A stretch of 64,000 nucleotides of DNA. Origin: Chlamydoabsidia padenii. Taxonomy: Eukaryota > Mucoromycota > Mucoromycetes > Mucorales > Cunninghamellaceae. Where the stretch lies: the NCBI GenBank assembly GCA_025330725.1, contig JAIWND010000006.1:868001-932000 (forward strand). Reading direction: 5' to 3'. Both the position numbers and the translations under genes were made by a program. Shown in pieces: positions 23,949-34,493 of this stretch (its first letter is position 1; each line of letters begins with the position of its first letter). The notes beneath the pieces are model-generated. The model saw only the letters and a program-made list of their open reading frames with translations, had not been told where the DNA came from and did not search any database.

Positions 23949-24482
23949 GATAAAGTATATTTTTAAGAAGAAAGAAAAAGAGAAACGAGCAATGCTCAAA
24001 TTGAAATCAGGGGATAGACAAAAAGTCATACCACAAGACGAAAAAAAAAAGGAGAGAAGAATATGCTTATCTGCTATTATCAAGGAGACATAATGTATGT
24101 ACGTACCACACAATCCAACTAGGTACTAATTGGGGCTAATCAATGATTCTTAACTGAAAAAGTTTGAATAATGAAGTACAAAGAGGGGGAGATCGGAATT
24201 TTAAATATTAATAGCGTTTTATTTCGATAATATGGCATTCCCCATGCACGCATTCGTATTGAGAATGAGGATTAATAAATAAAGTAGTATTTTGGTATAC
24301 TATATTATTAGCATGGTAAATCAACGTTGGTGGTCTATTGTAATGATGGTTGTTTGAGACATAAAGGGACACAGCGGGATTTGATTCTCTGTCTGTAAGC
24401 TGATCATTCGAAATAAAGCGGGATTTGAATATATTTTTACCTCAATTCTTCCCTCCTTCTTTCTTCCCCCCTCTCTCTTCTT
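23949..24482. other. Intergenic region between Rab6 and a small unknown gene
   Basis: Two motif copies on the plus strand, CGGGATTTGATT (24375) and an exact CGGGATTTGAAT (24419-24430), precede a pyrimidine-rich run. They could serve the Rab6 gene, or an unseen plus-strand transcript over the small gene. Confidence 0.4.
24419..24430 (+). promoter_or_regulatory. CGGGATTTGAAT motif, exact copy
   Basis: The second of two copies 44 bp apart. It lies 471 bp upstream of the Rab6 ATG and just past the stop codon of the small unknown minus-strand gene. Confidence 0.4.
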
Positions 24483-24827
24483 TCATTCTTCAACATAATT
24501 GTAACGATATAAACTTGATACGTTTATCACTAAAGGTGCGATGTTTGAACAAATGCCCATAGACTCGTTTGTAGTCACTGGCTAAAAAAAGTAAAGAAAA
24601 AAAAATAAACTAGTTGATTTGTTGGCTTTATTTGAAACAAACTTACCATCCTAGCCAACTCAATAGACACACCATTTTCTCTCATGGCGGTCCTTACTAC
24701 CCACCGACGTATAGAGCACAAGGTAAACAAAAAAAGGATACTCAATCTTCTTTCAAGCAACACTAATCTGCCCTTAAATTCCTCTCACTAACCTCATTTC
24801 TTCTTTCATCAATGCACTGTCAAACAT
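24483..24827 (-). CDS. Small hypothetical protein (59 aa), three exons
   Basis: Exons on the minus strand: 24827-24793, 24692-24647 and 24581-24483. The joined frame gives 59 aa beginning MFDSALMKEEMRTAMRENG, then VSIELARMPVTTNESMG and ending YRYNYVEE. Splice sites are GTTAGT/AAG and GTAAGT/TTTAG. The reading is protein-like with a charged helical first half, but I do not recognise it, and further 5' exons are possible. The model rests on splice logic only. Confidence 0.4.
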
Positions 24828-26292
24828 AGATTCCTTTCTTTACAATAAACTCTGCTGGTAAGATGATTCTTCTCTTTTGCCGAAACAACCAGCTATATTA
24901 TGATGAATCTATATGGAGTTACACGCAAAGTTGTTGGACCATGGGTGGGAAAATATCTTCGATATTAGCTGACACAGCTTGGGAAAAAGGACGACTTTGG
25001 ATGAATTGCATCAGGATTTGGTTGAATAGAAAGTAGACTGGTATTGCGAATATGGTGGATATCGAAGGTTGATAGATGACTCAAATACCAGCAAACATAA
25101 ACGACAACTTGGGGATCCAGCACCTATCTATGTAAATCGATGCCTATGATGATATTTATGTGCTGCAATGAACAACAGGGACAGCGTGGCAGCAGCTTCT
25201 ATCAAAAAGTGATCTCGGTCAGGTCATGTAGATGCACCAATGTTTGGGTGGGCGCGGGCAAATTGAACATACATCAGCAATCAGCAACCATAATGCCAAT
25301 GATTTCTCGACGTACTGGGCAGCCATTACTTACCTTTGACAAATGATTTCAACTGGGTCGGGCAAAGTAGACATTTATAAACAAACAATCAGTAATCATC
25401 GGCCATATTACCATGAAAACTCTCACCTTACATGAACGACTTGGTAAAACTCGGCCTCGGCGGATATGGAAATGGCAACATAATCAACTAAATATATCTT
25501 TAGTCAGTAGGATCGGGCGATTAGGCAACAAGGATGAAACGGGTGGCACTCTTTAACATAGAACAAAGTGGTCTGTGGCCTCCCTGTATCTTCAACATTG
25601 GTCTTATTGGACGATAAATAAAGCGGTGGTGATCTCTGGCTTTATCTCTTCCCCTCCTACTACATACACATAACATAGTTTAATCTACCTTTTAATTACA
25701 CGCGCTTACCCCCTTCCATTTATAATACCATAGTGTAAGCATAGTATAGAAATAACTGTTGTTATAACCTGTACGTAATAAAAAACTAGATCACTTTATA
25801 AAACTTAATAAAAGAAGATAGAAGTATTGATGATTGGCGGATATGTAGACAACCCATCCTCTCTATCTTATCCGTGAATGTCAACCTATTGTAGCAAGAT
25901 TATCATCTTATGGATTATAATATCCTGAATATGTACTGTACATGTCAAGGGTGATCATGATTCATGCGGAAGTAAAGCGGGGGTTGAATATCAAAATGGC
26001 CGCCTTATTTTTTTTTTTAGGAAACCCTTGATACATATCAATAATCGCCAGTTAACAAGTATAAACAAAAGGGAACCTGGATACAACTTCAATAGATGTA
26101 CGGATTTTACATTCTTTACTGACCGACATACTAATTCATACCCAGATCCATACTTTTATATACCCATTTTAAAAACAAACCACCATACAAAATGTAAACC
26201 TGGTGGGACAATATTGTGATTTAATGTTTATTTATATATATTAACAACATTAATAAGAATAAGCATTTAGCCTATATAATGATATCCATAAA
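24828..26292. other. Gene-poor region with possible decayed coding sequence
   Basis: 1.46 kb. Plus-strand pieces at about 25030-25149 (VDWYCEYGGYRRLIDD then LGDPAPIYVNR, then stop) and 25140-25346 (QQGQRGSSFYQKVISVRSCR, then SRRTGQPLLTFDK) look partly protein-like but are short and in different frames. They could be relics of one gene or transposon. No terminal repeats were found. A CGGGGGTTGAAT variant is at 25979. Confidence 0.35.
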
Positions 26293-28091
26293 CTAAACGG
26301 GAACTATGTAATCAGTTGTCAATTCTTCGCCTTTTTTGATATCTTGAGTAGCCAATACAGAGAGCTTGTTGTTGTTTTCAGCAAACACGATCTTGACATT
26401 GGGATGATCCACAGATTGGCCAATATAAGTTGAGATTTTGTAGAGTCCTGTACCTACGATCTTCTTGTCGTCCATTCCTGGTAATTGTCGATACTGTTCA
26501 TCCATGCCGATCTAAAACAGTTTCACAAGTCCAACATTATTGTCCATCAGCACATTCCTATTCACATTCATTTACCTGATCATTATAAACACCACTGCCA
26601 GCAGAAGGAATAGGATAAGAGTTATAGGCCAGTTTACCTCTGAGCATCAAATAAATATCGTCGGTCAAAAATTGATCAATACCAGGGACTTTGTTGGCCA
26701 AGACGCATTTGATCATTTCTATTTCTTGTACGGTGTGTTCAGTAGGTATGCTTTCCAAGTATCGCATGCGATCGATATGATCCCATGATGAGTAATGTTG
26801 TTGATCAGTCTGCTTGTTGTTCATTTCTTCTTCCACCATACTGGCCAAAAAACGAGCAATCATTTGGGGATACTTGAGGTTGTTCTTGGTACAATGATCA
26901 GCAAAGACTTGTCCCACAGTCGAAGGTTTGAATTTGTCGTTGGTGCATATGAATTGATGATACAGTCTTTGTCCTTGTTTTTCACATTCGATACTACAAA
27001 AGTTTACATTGGTGCAGTTGGTGCAGGAGATATTGGAATCATCGGTGATTGCTTTCATACAAAAGTGACAATGGCTTGTCTAGAATATAAAAATAACAAT
27101 GATTAGTATTATTCCATATACCCCCCCCTCCTCCCACAATAGTTTTTATTCAGATTTTACCTCAAATGAAGGATACAATGCAGAGATAAGAGGTACTTCG
27201 GTATAAATGATGTTGCCTGCCTTGATATCCTTGTCAGCCACCAATCCACGTCGTAAACTTTGCTTGTTGTCACCATCCTTTGCTTCCAGAGAGGGTAGTT
27301 CGTCCAATTTGACAAATGTCGACTTTGGAGGGAATTGTTCATAGAATCCATTTTGAATCTTCTTTTGCTTTATCAGTATTAAAAAAAACACATATTAAGT
27401 CAGTCAGTCAGTCATGTAGGTTACACAAAGCAAGTCATCCATCACCCCCTGTTTTTAAAAATAAGCAATAAGACTTACCTCCAGACTCATGATACTGATG
27501 ATCATTTGGAAGATAGCATCAGGCACAGTCTTTTGGTACATCATAATGAGATCCAAAGGCTTGGGGTACACCTTCAACGCACGGTAAAACGGGAGGACGC
27601 TGTCATGATAATACGTTTCACCTAATGTAAGCAGACGTTATGCGTCAACAACAAGAAACAAACAGAGAAGAGGTTAATACATTACAAACGAAATAACGAT
27701 GTTTTTTCTTTTGTTTTTTACCTTTCGCCACCAATGATTCACCTTGAGAGACTTGATTCATAAAGTAGGCTTCTTTTTCTTCAGTTAGCGTAGGGTATTC
27801 ATCTTGGGCCACTTGATCCAACACTTTTTGAATCGTAGAGAGAGTATCCCTCTTGCTCCTCTTGACAGCTTGTTTGATTTCACGTCTCTTTTCTGTACCT
27901 ATTACAGTTGAAGGAAGTGAGCGATCAATATGACAGGACATTAGGGTTTTTTTCTTTTTTTGTGTTCACTTACTTTTTTTTCGTGGGTAAGTAGAGTTTT
28001 TCCGTCTTTGGTAATCGTAGTAAATGACAAAAGTTATACCAGCAATAACCACAACACAAGTGGAGACAAGTCCAAGCGTTGTCGATTTCAT
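26293..28091 (-). CDS. Tom20-like N-terminus fused to a MYND/SET-type protein
   Basis: Six exons on the minus strand: 28091-27974, 27898-27722, 27621-27479, 27367-27161, 27079-26576 and 26511-26293, giving 455 aa. Residues 1-150 look like the mitochondrial import receptor Tom20: an N-terminal anchor (LGLVSTCVVVIAGITFVIYY), basic YDYQRRKN, then the Tom20 core (GESLVAKGETYYHDSVLPFY, PDAIFQMI). Without a stop it continues YEQFPPKSTFVKL into a split SET domain (RGLVADKDIKAGNIIYTEVP), a MYND zinc finger (CHFC...CTNC...FCSIEC...H...C) and a SET end (VLATQDIKKGEELTTDY). The usual NHSC-PN core is replaced by GQSVDHPN. It likely sits in the outer mitochondrial membrane; whether it methylates anything is open. 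Confidence 0.85.
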
Positions 28092-28168
28092 TAGTTGAAG
28101 GGGGTGAAGGGCGGAAGAAAGAGAAAGGAAAACAAAACTGGGCGAATGAAAACGGGATTTATGGAGAT

Positions 28169-28180
28169 ATTCAAATCCCG
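28169..28180 (-). promoter_or_regulatory. CGGGATTTGAAT motif in an inverted pair
   Basis: ATTCAAATCCCG here, with CGGGATTT in the opposite sense at 28153-28160. Together they form an 8-bp inverted repeat (CGGGATTT / AAATCCCG) with a 12-bp gap, 62-89 bp upstream of the Tom20-SET start codon. Confidence 0.5.
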
Positions 28181-28702
28181 ACTTCTGTTTTCGAGATTTA
28201 AGCTTTTTCCATCTCGGCCACATTGATCAAAAAAGACTAGCGCCTTTTTGTGATAGGTTGCGCGATAACACCCTTTATGTGAAATGAGGATATGGTTCCT
28301 TGTTGAAGCAACACGGTGGGTTAACTTGTACAAGTCCAACGGTACGGATCATGAAACATACAGTAGGTGGTAGACTGGTCCACTCACTTATATGCTCAAT
28401 TATGTTGCTCACGCGAAAATGTCGCTCATGGAATATGTCGTCAGTGGCAATAGGTAGGTACCTGCAAGTGTTGATCTCTTTCTACTGGTGCTCGTTTTTC
28501 TACTTTTACTCACATCATTTTCTCACCACCGAGATCGAACCGGTCAAAGTTTCTGAAACGGGCGACCTTTGCATGAATAACATGGATTAAACATTATAAG
28601 TTTACAATTAATTGGTATGATTAGTTTCTTTATATGTCGTCAGCTCAATAGATGTCATAATGAGTTTTACAAAAAAAAAAAAAAAAAAAAGAGGGCTGGA
28701 GG

Positions 28703-28714
28703 CGGGATTTGAAT
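28703..28714 (+). promoter_or_regulatory. CGGGATTTGAAT motif, exact copy
   Basis: 267 bp upstream of the coiled-coil gene start, directly after a poly-A tract. Confidence 0.5.
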
Positions 28715-28980
28715 TATAACTCCGATAATGATTCTGCATGATGAATCAGTTCATAATGAACACGCAAAAAGTCAAGGTTCCTCATATCTTTTTTTCTTTT
28801 TTTTATCAGTGACCCTGCCTCATTGTATTCTCAATGTGTACAAAGAGACAGTAGAACCAAATAAACCATCATTGATCAACAACAAAGAAAGCTGTGACGA
28901 GATAAATTACCGATTTCATCTCACTTTTTCAACTTTTTTTTTTCTTACTCTTACCTCTTTTTACTTCTTGTTATATATGC

Positions 28981-29559
28981 ATGCAACTGATACTCTTCAA
29001 ACGAAAACAACATAATAAGTTACAAGCGAGGTGCATACAACTGTCAGAGGGATACCGAGCCATCGCCGAGATACGATCACAGCAAGCGTATCACTTGAAA
29101 CAGACGCAACACGCTCTTCATCATTACCAACAACGACTTGTTCAAGCAAATAGACACTGCCATACGATTAGATCGCATATGTACCGAACGACGCTGACAA
29201 TCGAGCGACTAGTTCGAGAAGATAGATGGGTCACTGCAACCGAGCACGAACGACTTTATAACATGAGACAGGAGTGCGTTCATAGACTTTGTGCTGTGCG
29301 TGGTAAACTGGATCAGTATCAGAAAGATATAGCATCATTGCAGAAACAAGTACAGGATCATACTGCTAAACTGATTGGGTTAGACCGGGCCCTGACTACC
29401 CTGACACAAGAACTGCATTCCCTCGATCATGCATTCAAGCCGAATACAGACCCCGACAACTTTTCTTCTTTACCAACCAGTGGTGGTCCGTATAATCATC
29501 ATCATCATCATCACTATCAAAGACTAAAGATATACCCATTAGAGCACCAAGTTAAATAA
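28981..29559 (+). CDS. Coiled-coil hypothetical protein
   Basis: An intronless 192-aa protein. Residues 10-150 are almost wholly helical, rich in Gln, His, Arg and Leu with heptad-like spacing (YRAIAEIRSQQAYHLKQTQH; then RLCAVRGKLDQYQKDIASLQ and QVQDHTAKLIGLDRALTTL). The C-terminus is flexible, with a HHHHHH run. No catalytic motif. An ATG four bases upstream (28977) opens a 12-codon frame that overlaps the start and could reduce its translation. I do not recognise a family; a structural or scaffold role would fit. Confidence 0.7.
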   Translation: MQLILFKRKQHNKLQARCIQLSEGYRAIAEIRSQQAYHLKQTQHALHHYQQRLVQANRHCHTIRSHMYRTTLTIERLVREDRWVTATEHERLYNMRQECVHRLCAVRGKLDQYQKDIASLQKQVQDHTAKLIGLDRALTTLTQELHSLDHAFKPNTDPDNFSSLPTSGGPYNHHHHHHYQRLKIYPLEHQVK

Positions 29560-29711
29560 GTATCATTTTTAATTTGGTTTATTATTTAATATAAAAAAAA
29601 GTCAAAACAATGACTATTGGTAACAACTATGTATCATTGTGCCGGGGAAGAGGGAAGGGAGGATGACTAATACAACTATTCTACATAAACATAAAAACAA
29701 TATCACTAACA

Positions 29712-30656
29712 TTACCACCGATCCTGTTGTCTTCGTCGTTGTCGTCGTCTGGTGCTACTTCTACCGTTATTTTCCCGTTCTTCTTCTTTACGCAGAATGA
29801 TGGTGGCGAGTCGTACAAAGAGAGCAAACAAGTCCATAAATAATTCCAAAGCATGACCAGGGATATCATAAATTCCAGCACTGGCTCTTTCCACAATCAT
29901 TTGAGTATCGTAAACAACTAGGGAGGAGAATAAAAAATGAGTATCTTTTGTATGTGTTTCTTTTTTTTTTCCTCTTCGTTACCAAATCCTGCAAAAGCAA
30001 TCAATCCAAGGTAAAGTTCAGCCGAGAACATGGAAGATGACCGGATAAAAAAGATATTGGCCAAGGAAGCCCACACCATGATTCCCAATAGACTGCCAGC
30101 CATTCCACCATAATAAAGCATACTTCGACGATTGGCCAATAATGCGCTTCCAGCAAAACCTAAAAAGATAAACATGGATCCGGATAAAGCCGCCAATAGT
30201 AAAGTGCCACTTGGATCCCAGTGAAGATAAGTAGCAATCAATGTTGACAAGGAAGCACCACTAAATAATGCATATATCTATTATTTCTCCCCCCCCAAAA
30301 AAAAGTGTGAGATGACCAACGAATGTTATTATGTTGTTGTTGTTGCTGTTCCATTACTAACTTACGGATAGTAATCCCCAACGTAGTATATTGTCTTGTC
30401 GCATGTTTCGAATACCAAATACACTTCCAATGACAGCACCTGTTTCTATGAACCCGCCTGATACTGCTGATAATCGAGAGTAAGGTCCACCGTAATTAGC
30501 GCCCACTGCAGCAATACCCAACATGGCCGCAATCACGAGGAAGACGTCCACCAAATGACGTCTGACCGGTCGACTAATCACTTGTTGATCATTAGTTGTG
30601 GAAGATGTTGAACTAGAGGAATAAAAGGTCGGTTTTTCGTTTGGATAATTTGTCAT
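29712..30656 (-). CDS. BXI1: Bax inhibitor-1 family membrane protein (TMBIM)
   Basis: Multi-spanning ER or vacuole membrane protein of the Bax-inhibitor-1 family, thought to leak calcium and modulate stress and cell death. Exons on the minus strand: 30656-30366, 30277-29983 and 29917-29712, giving 263 aa. A short polar N-terminus is followed by about seven hydrophobic segments (VFLVIAAMLGIAAVGANYG; then AALSGSMFIFLGFAGSALLA and LLGIMVWASLANIFF). The family motif VVYDTQMIVERA leads to IPGHALELFMDLFALFVRL, the typical last helix. The C-terminus is very basic (RRRQRRRQQDRW). The exon 2 acceptor at 30278 was chosen because it alone keeps frame. Confidence 0.92.
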
Positions 30657-31126
30657 TCGTGGTCGTTGGAGAAAAAGGAGAAAGTAAAAGAGAAACGGAA
30701 AAATCTACGCCTGACTTTTTATTTTATTCAGCCGCTGTCGGGAGTTTAAAATATAGAAGGATTTCTTTTTTTCCTCATGTGTCGATGTTTGAATGTTCGT
30801 TTGCTTCTTTCATCACACCGAGTGGTACCAACCATTTGACACTTTCGAAATGTACTCAACATAATACATTGATGTGGCAAACAATCTTGTTATAGGAAAG
30901 AAAAGATACAAGAAAACAAGAACCCTACATGGCCGATCCTTGCTCTGAGTCGGGGATTCAAAAATGAGGATCGACTTTCCTTTTCAATGATCGTGCATGC
31001 ATAATTCAAGATGTAAAAAGTATCAATGATTATTTATTTATATAAAGTACGTTAAAAAAATCAAAAAGAGTCAAAACGATATACAGATAATAGCAAGTAA
31101 GAAGACAAACATGGTTTTTTTTTTTT
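30657..31126. other. Intergenic region, BI-1 promoter and GPI-protein 3' end
   Basis: 470 bp. It includes CGGGAGTTTAAAA at 30739 about 80 bp upstream of the BI-1 start, CGGGGATTCAAAAA at 30952, and the 3' untranslated part of the surface-protein gene. No additional gene is seen. Confidence 0.45.
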
Positions 31127-31793
31127 TTAGAAGAGCTGATAAGCAATGATGGCAGCACCTGCAGCGGCAGCCAAGTACTTTTGACTTGTGAGTTGAATAG
31201 CACCTGATCCAGTAGGTGAAGATCCAGCGGCAGGAGCTTTGGCATTGGGTGCAGCAGGAGCAGGGGAAGAAGCATGACTGGAGGGGGCACTGGAAGGTGC
31301 AGCAGAACCGGCGGCATTACTGACACCGGAAGGAGGAGCAGCGGGAGTGGACACGGTGGCATTGGAAGGAGGAAGTGTACCACCGACACCACCTTCAATT
31401 GTGATAGGGCCAGCAAATGCAAGATCAGGTGAAGTTCCGATTTCGAATGAATCTATAACCAAAAAAAATAAAAAGTCAATACCTCTTTCTTTCTTTCTAC
31501 TCTATCAACTTACATTCACCGTTTTCCAGTTCATAAGGAACCTTCCAGACATATTTACCAGTAGCGGTATCGACATTAGTAGCGATGGTTGTAACAGGTT
31601 GCAAAGCGTTAGAAGGACCTTTAGCAAGAACGATTTGAGAGATGGTCTTCACAGTAGGATTAACCCAAGTCAACATGGTATCAGTGCCTGCCTTCACTTT
31701 AGTGCCGGAGAGAGGGGAGGTGATGGAAATAATGGGATCACCAGATACAAGAGCTAATAAGGCAGCAGTGGAAAGCAACAATGAGAACTTCAT
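31127..31793 (-). CDS. Secreted Ser/Ala/Pro-rich GPI-anchored-type surface protein
   Basis: Cell-surface protein of the fungal Kre9/Knh1-like Ser-Thr-rich family. Exons on the minus strand: 31793-31514 and 31452-31127, giving 201 aa. A clear signal peptide (MKFSLLLSTAALLALVSG) is followed by a beta-sandwich domain at about 20-115 (DPIISITSPLSGTKVKAGTD, MLTWVNP, YVWKVPYELENGEYSFEI). A Ser/Ala/Pro-rich stalk spans 120-180, and a hydrophobic C-terminal tail (YLAAAAGAAIIAYQLF) is typical of a GPI-addition signal. It is likely a wall or plasma-membrane component. Confidence 0.88.
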
Positions 31794-33296
31794 ACTGAAA
31801 TATAAAAAGAAGGTATAAAAGAAAATAGATGGAATAAAGATAATAGAAAATTGACGAAAAGTAAACCCCATCTCTTTTATATTGATTTGACACTTTAAGG
31901 AGCAGGATTTTTTTTTTTTTGATTCAGGGGTAGCGGCGTTTAAAAAACTGAGCGGCATAATGCATTGTGGGTAACGCTGATGTAAACGGTCTGTCCAACC
32001 TGTAACCTTTCCTTTTCATTACCTCACCTACCTCCCGATCTTTTTTTCTTTCTTTCTCCACTCCTTAATTATTGAGCAAAGAATTAAATTCTCCCACTCC
32101 TCATTGTTAGTTTTGGAAAGAACAAGAACCACACGAAAACACGATTAACAAAAAGTATATTCTATCTTCTCGAAGAAACCCATTGAATCATGCATCGATG
32201 ATCTAAAACAAACAAAAGAAAAACCAAGCCAGGTATAAAGTTATCGTGTATAACCAGTCGCTCATGGAAATGATCAGCCATCATTTGTTTGTCATCACTA
32301 TCAACAATACGAAATATAAAGTGATATCTATGTAATCAGGGGTAATAGAATTAAACAAAGGCGGCCATGATTTTGGATCGTATGGCAAAGAATCCCAGGT
32401 TTTTTCTCTGAAACACAAGGATAATGATGATTTCACCTCAAAGGAGGTAAGGAGATGTCGTTTTTTGTCTTTTCAGTTTCTACTCCTATTTATGTTATAG
32501 TGTTTTTAGCTTTTTGTTGTTGAAATCATTGATAATGGGATGAACATCGGGATGTGAAATACTATCAAGAGTCCATGCGTCGGGAGTTGAAAATTTCATT
32601 GGGACCCAAAGGGAGATCTTCGTCGCCCTCCAAAACATATCGGCATTGATTCTCAAAACACATAACAATGATGATTCTTATAGTTCTTTGCCATGTTGTC
32701 ATTACGCCCACAAACGTATGTGGCCGAAACGAACGAACAGAATATCATATCATAACAATAAGGTGCATAATACATTAGAACATAAAAAAGTCTTCTCATG
32801 TATTGTATTTTCTCCCTTCTTTCCCCTGCCTCTCCTTTTTTTTTCAATAACTGACTGACCTGGTATCTGGTGATGCATTACTCTAATTTCTACCCAAAAT
32901 AAATACGCTGCATGAATTTGATTATGATAATGCTTTTAATGACTCCATCTTGGTTATATAGACCTGTATTATGCATAGTTGGTATCCAAAAAAGGCAATC
33001 GGCCATGATCACCCATTTTGCGGAACGATAACAAGTTGTTTGGACTTTGTTTTATTTTACCCAAAAACCTGTGCTCTTCACTTATCTGAGCTGGTTCTAG
33101 TTGTTGCCACTGTTTCCAGTGGAGGGGATTTGACAGGTGGAGAAGAGACCATTTATCTGGACACAGGAAAGACAGCTGAATCGGGATTTGAATTTCTGTG
33201 CTAGGCAGTGTTATTTTTAGTTTGTCTCGTTGTCGTTATTTTTCTCTCTCTCCTTCTTCTTCTTCCTTCATCATTGTTAAACATTATTTAGCAACT
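31794..33296. other. Intergenic region between divergent genes
   Basis: 1.5 kb. A CGGCGTTTAAAA variant is at 31933 near the surface-protein start and an exact CGGGATTTGAAT at 33182-33193 near the C2-gene start. No convincing ORF lies between, only chance frames on both strands at 32646-32858. Confidence 0.45.
33182..33193 (+). promoter_or_regulatory. CGGGATTTGAAT motif, exact copy
   Basis: 115 bp upstream of the C2-protein start codon, followed by a pyrimidine-rich leader. Confidence 0.5.
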
Positions 33297-33910
33297 ATGA
33301 CAAGCGATACTTTGAAATTGCGTATTGGTGTTCTGACAGCAAGAGGACTGGCAGCTGCGTAAGTAACTGTTTATTAATCCTTTTGACGTTTTTTACTAAC
33401 CTTTTATGATGAATAGGGACAAGACTGGGTTCTCTGATCCCTATGCTGTCATTCGCATCAATGGCAAAAAGTATACTACGAACGTTGTGAAGCAAACACT
33501 TGATCCGGAATGGAACTTTGAATTCAACATTAATCTGCATCCTAAACAACTTCCTTCTTTAATTGCGGTGACGGTGTGGGATAAAGATACCTTTGGGCGA
33601 GACTTTTTGGGCGAAGCAACGATACCTTTTAAAAACGTTTTTGATAGGAATGCAGGTGGATCAGCGGATGGTATGGCTCGACATTACGATGACCCTGATA
33701 ATCAACCGGCTTGGTATACTTTGAATAAACGGACTGAAAAGAGTAATGTATCTGGTGAAATATACATTCGATTTGGATTCATGGAAAAGGTTATTCGTCC
33801 TTATGAAGAGTAAGTACATACAAATGTTCTGATGATGGATGAATGTTACTAACACATAAACTTTTATATATATTAGGTATGTCAAGGCTTGGGATGAATT
33901 AACGGCATAG
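33297..33910 (+). CDS. Single C2-domain protein
   Basis: Small soluble C2 protein, 162 aa, expected to bind membrane lipids in a calcium-dependent way. Exons 33297-33358, 33417-33809 and 33877-33910. The C2 fold fills nearly the whole chain: LRIGVLTARGLAAADKTGFS, DPYAVIRINGKKYTTNV, LDPEWNFEF, VTVWDKDTFGRDFLGE and GEIYIRFGF. The calcium-site aspartates are present (D in ADKTG, D in SDPY, D in WDKD, D in RDFLG). A C-terminal helix (VIRPYEEYVKAWDELTA) follows. The sequence recalls the N-terminal C2 of some fungal phosphatidylserine decarboxylases, but no enzyme domain follows. Confidence 0.92.
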
Positions 33911-34493
33911 TAGAATAGGGCTTAGTATATCATACACGTACACACACAATTATATATATTCTGTACATACCACCTTCATTACTAGATTCTCACTAGTCTT
34001 ATTCCCTCACACTTGTAATACCTCACTCACTCACTTTATTTATTGTTATGCTGTCTTTATGAATAAATAAAAACTTGATTCAGCATGTGAATCACATATA
34101 ATGTCAGCTTTAAGGGGTAAAAGTGATCTGGGCAATGTAGTTTACTCTTCACATATGGGTCTTCTTCAAACATGGTATACACTTGGACATCATTTACTGT
34201 TGATCTGGCATTCAACTTATTCATGCAAGTCAGACTAATAACAATCATATCACATTTTCGTCTTCTATCCATTACTATAGAGTCCATCAAATCCATGAAC
34301 TGTCAATGCGGCATGATTCGGGATTTGAATATTTCATGTGGCCCAAGGGGTAGGGGTTCCCTAGGCACCCATTCTCTACACATACACTAACCAGTATTCC
34401 CATTTACAAAAAGTCCACATAAAGATGATTGGTATGCAGTTTTTATTAGTTAAATAGTTAAGAAGGATAATATATTCTAAGACTAATCTAAAT
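33911..34493. other. Intergenic region between convergent genes
   Basis: 583 bp between the C2 gene and LYRM2. It holds AATAAATAAA polyadenylation-like sequence near 34062 and an exact motif copy at 34319-34330 that is not close to either start codon. The short ORFs here overlap on both strands. Confidence 0.45.
34319..34330 (+). promoter_or_regulatory. CGGGATTTGAAT motif, exact copy between gene ends
   Basis: It lies 164 bp beyond the LYRM2 stop and 409 bp beyond the C2 stop. It might serve an unannotated transcript. Confidence 0.35.

Larger units (their letters stand above)
28092..28980. promoter_or_regulatory. Divergent spacer, Tom20-SET gene and coiled-coil gene
   Basis: An 889-bp head-to-head spacer. 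It holds the inverted motif pair on the left, a poly-A run of about 20 at 28671-28690, an exact motif at 28703-28714 and a T-rich leader on the right. The 28300-28590 open frame looks like chance, although it carries a tRNA-like B-box on the minus strand. Confidence 0.5.

Noticed and set aside
28500..28580. tRNA-like B-box (GGTTCGATC with a pairing T-stem) on the minus strand
   Set aside because: No matching acceptor stem, D-arm or anticodon stem could be found at the right distances, so it is not a functional tRNA. It could be a fragment or chance.
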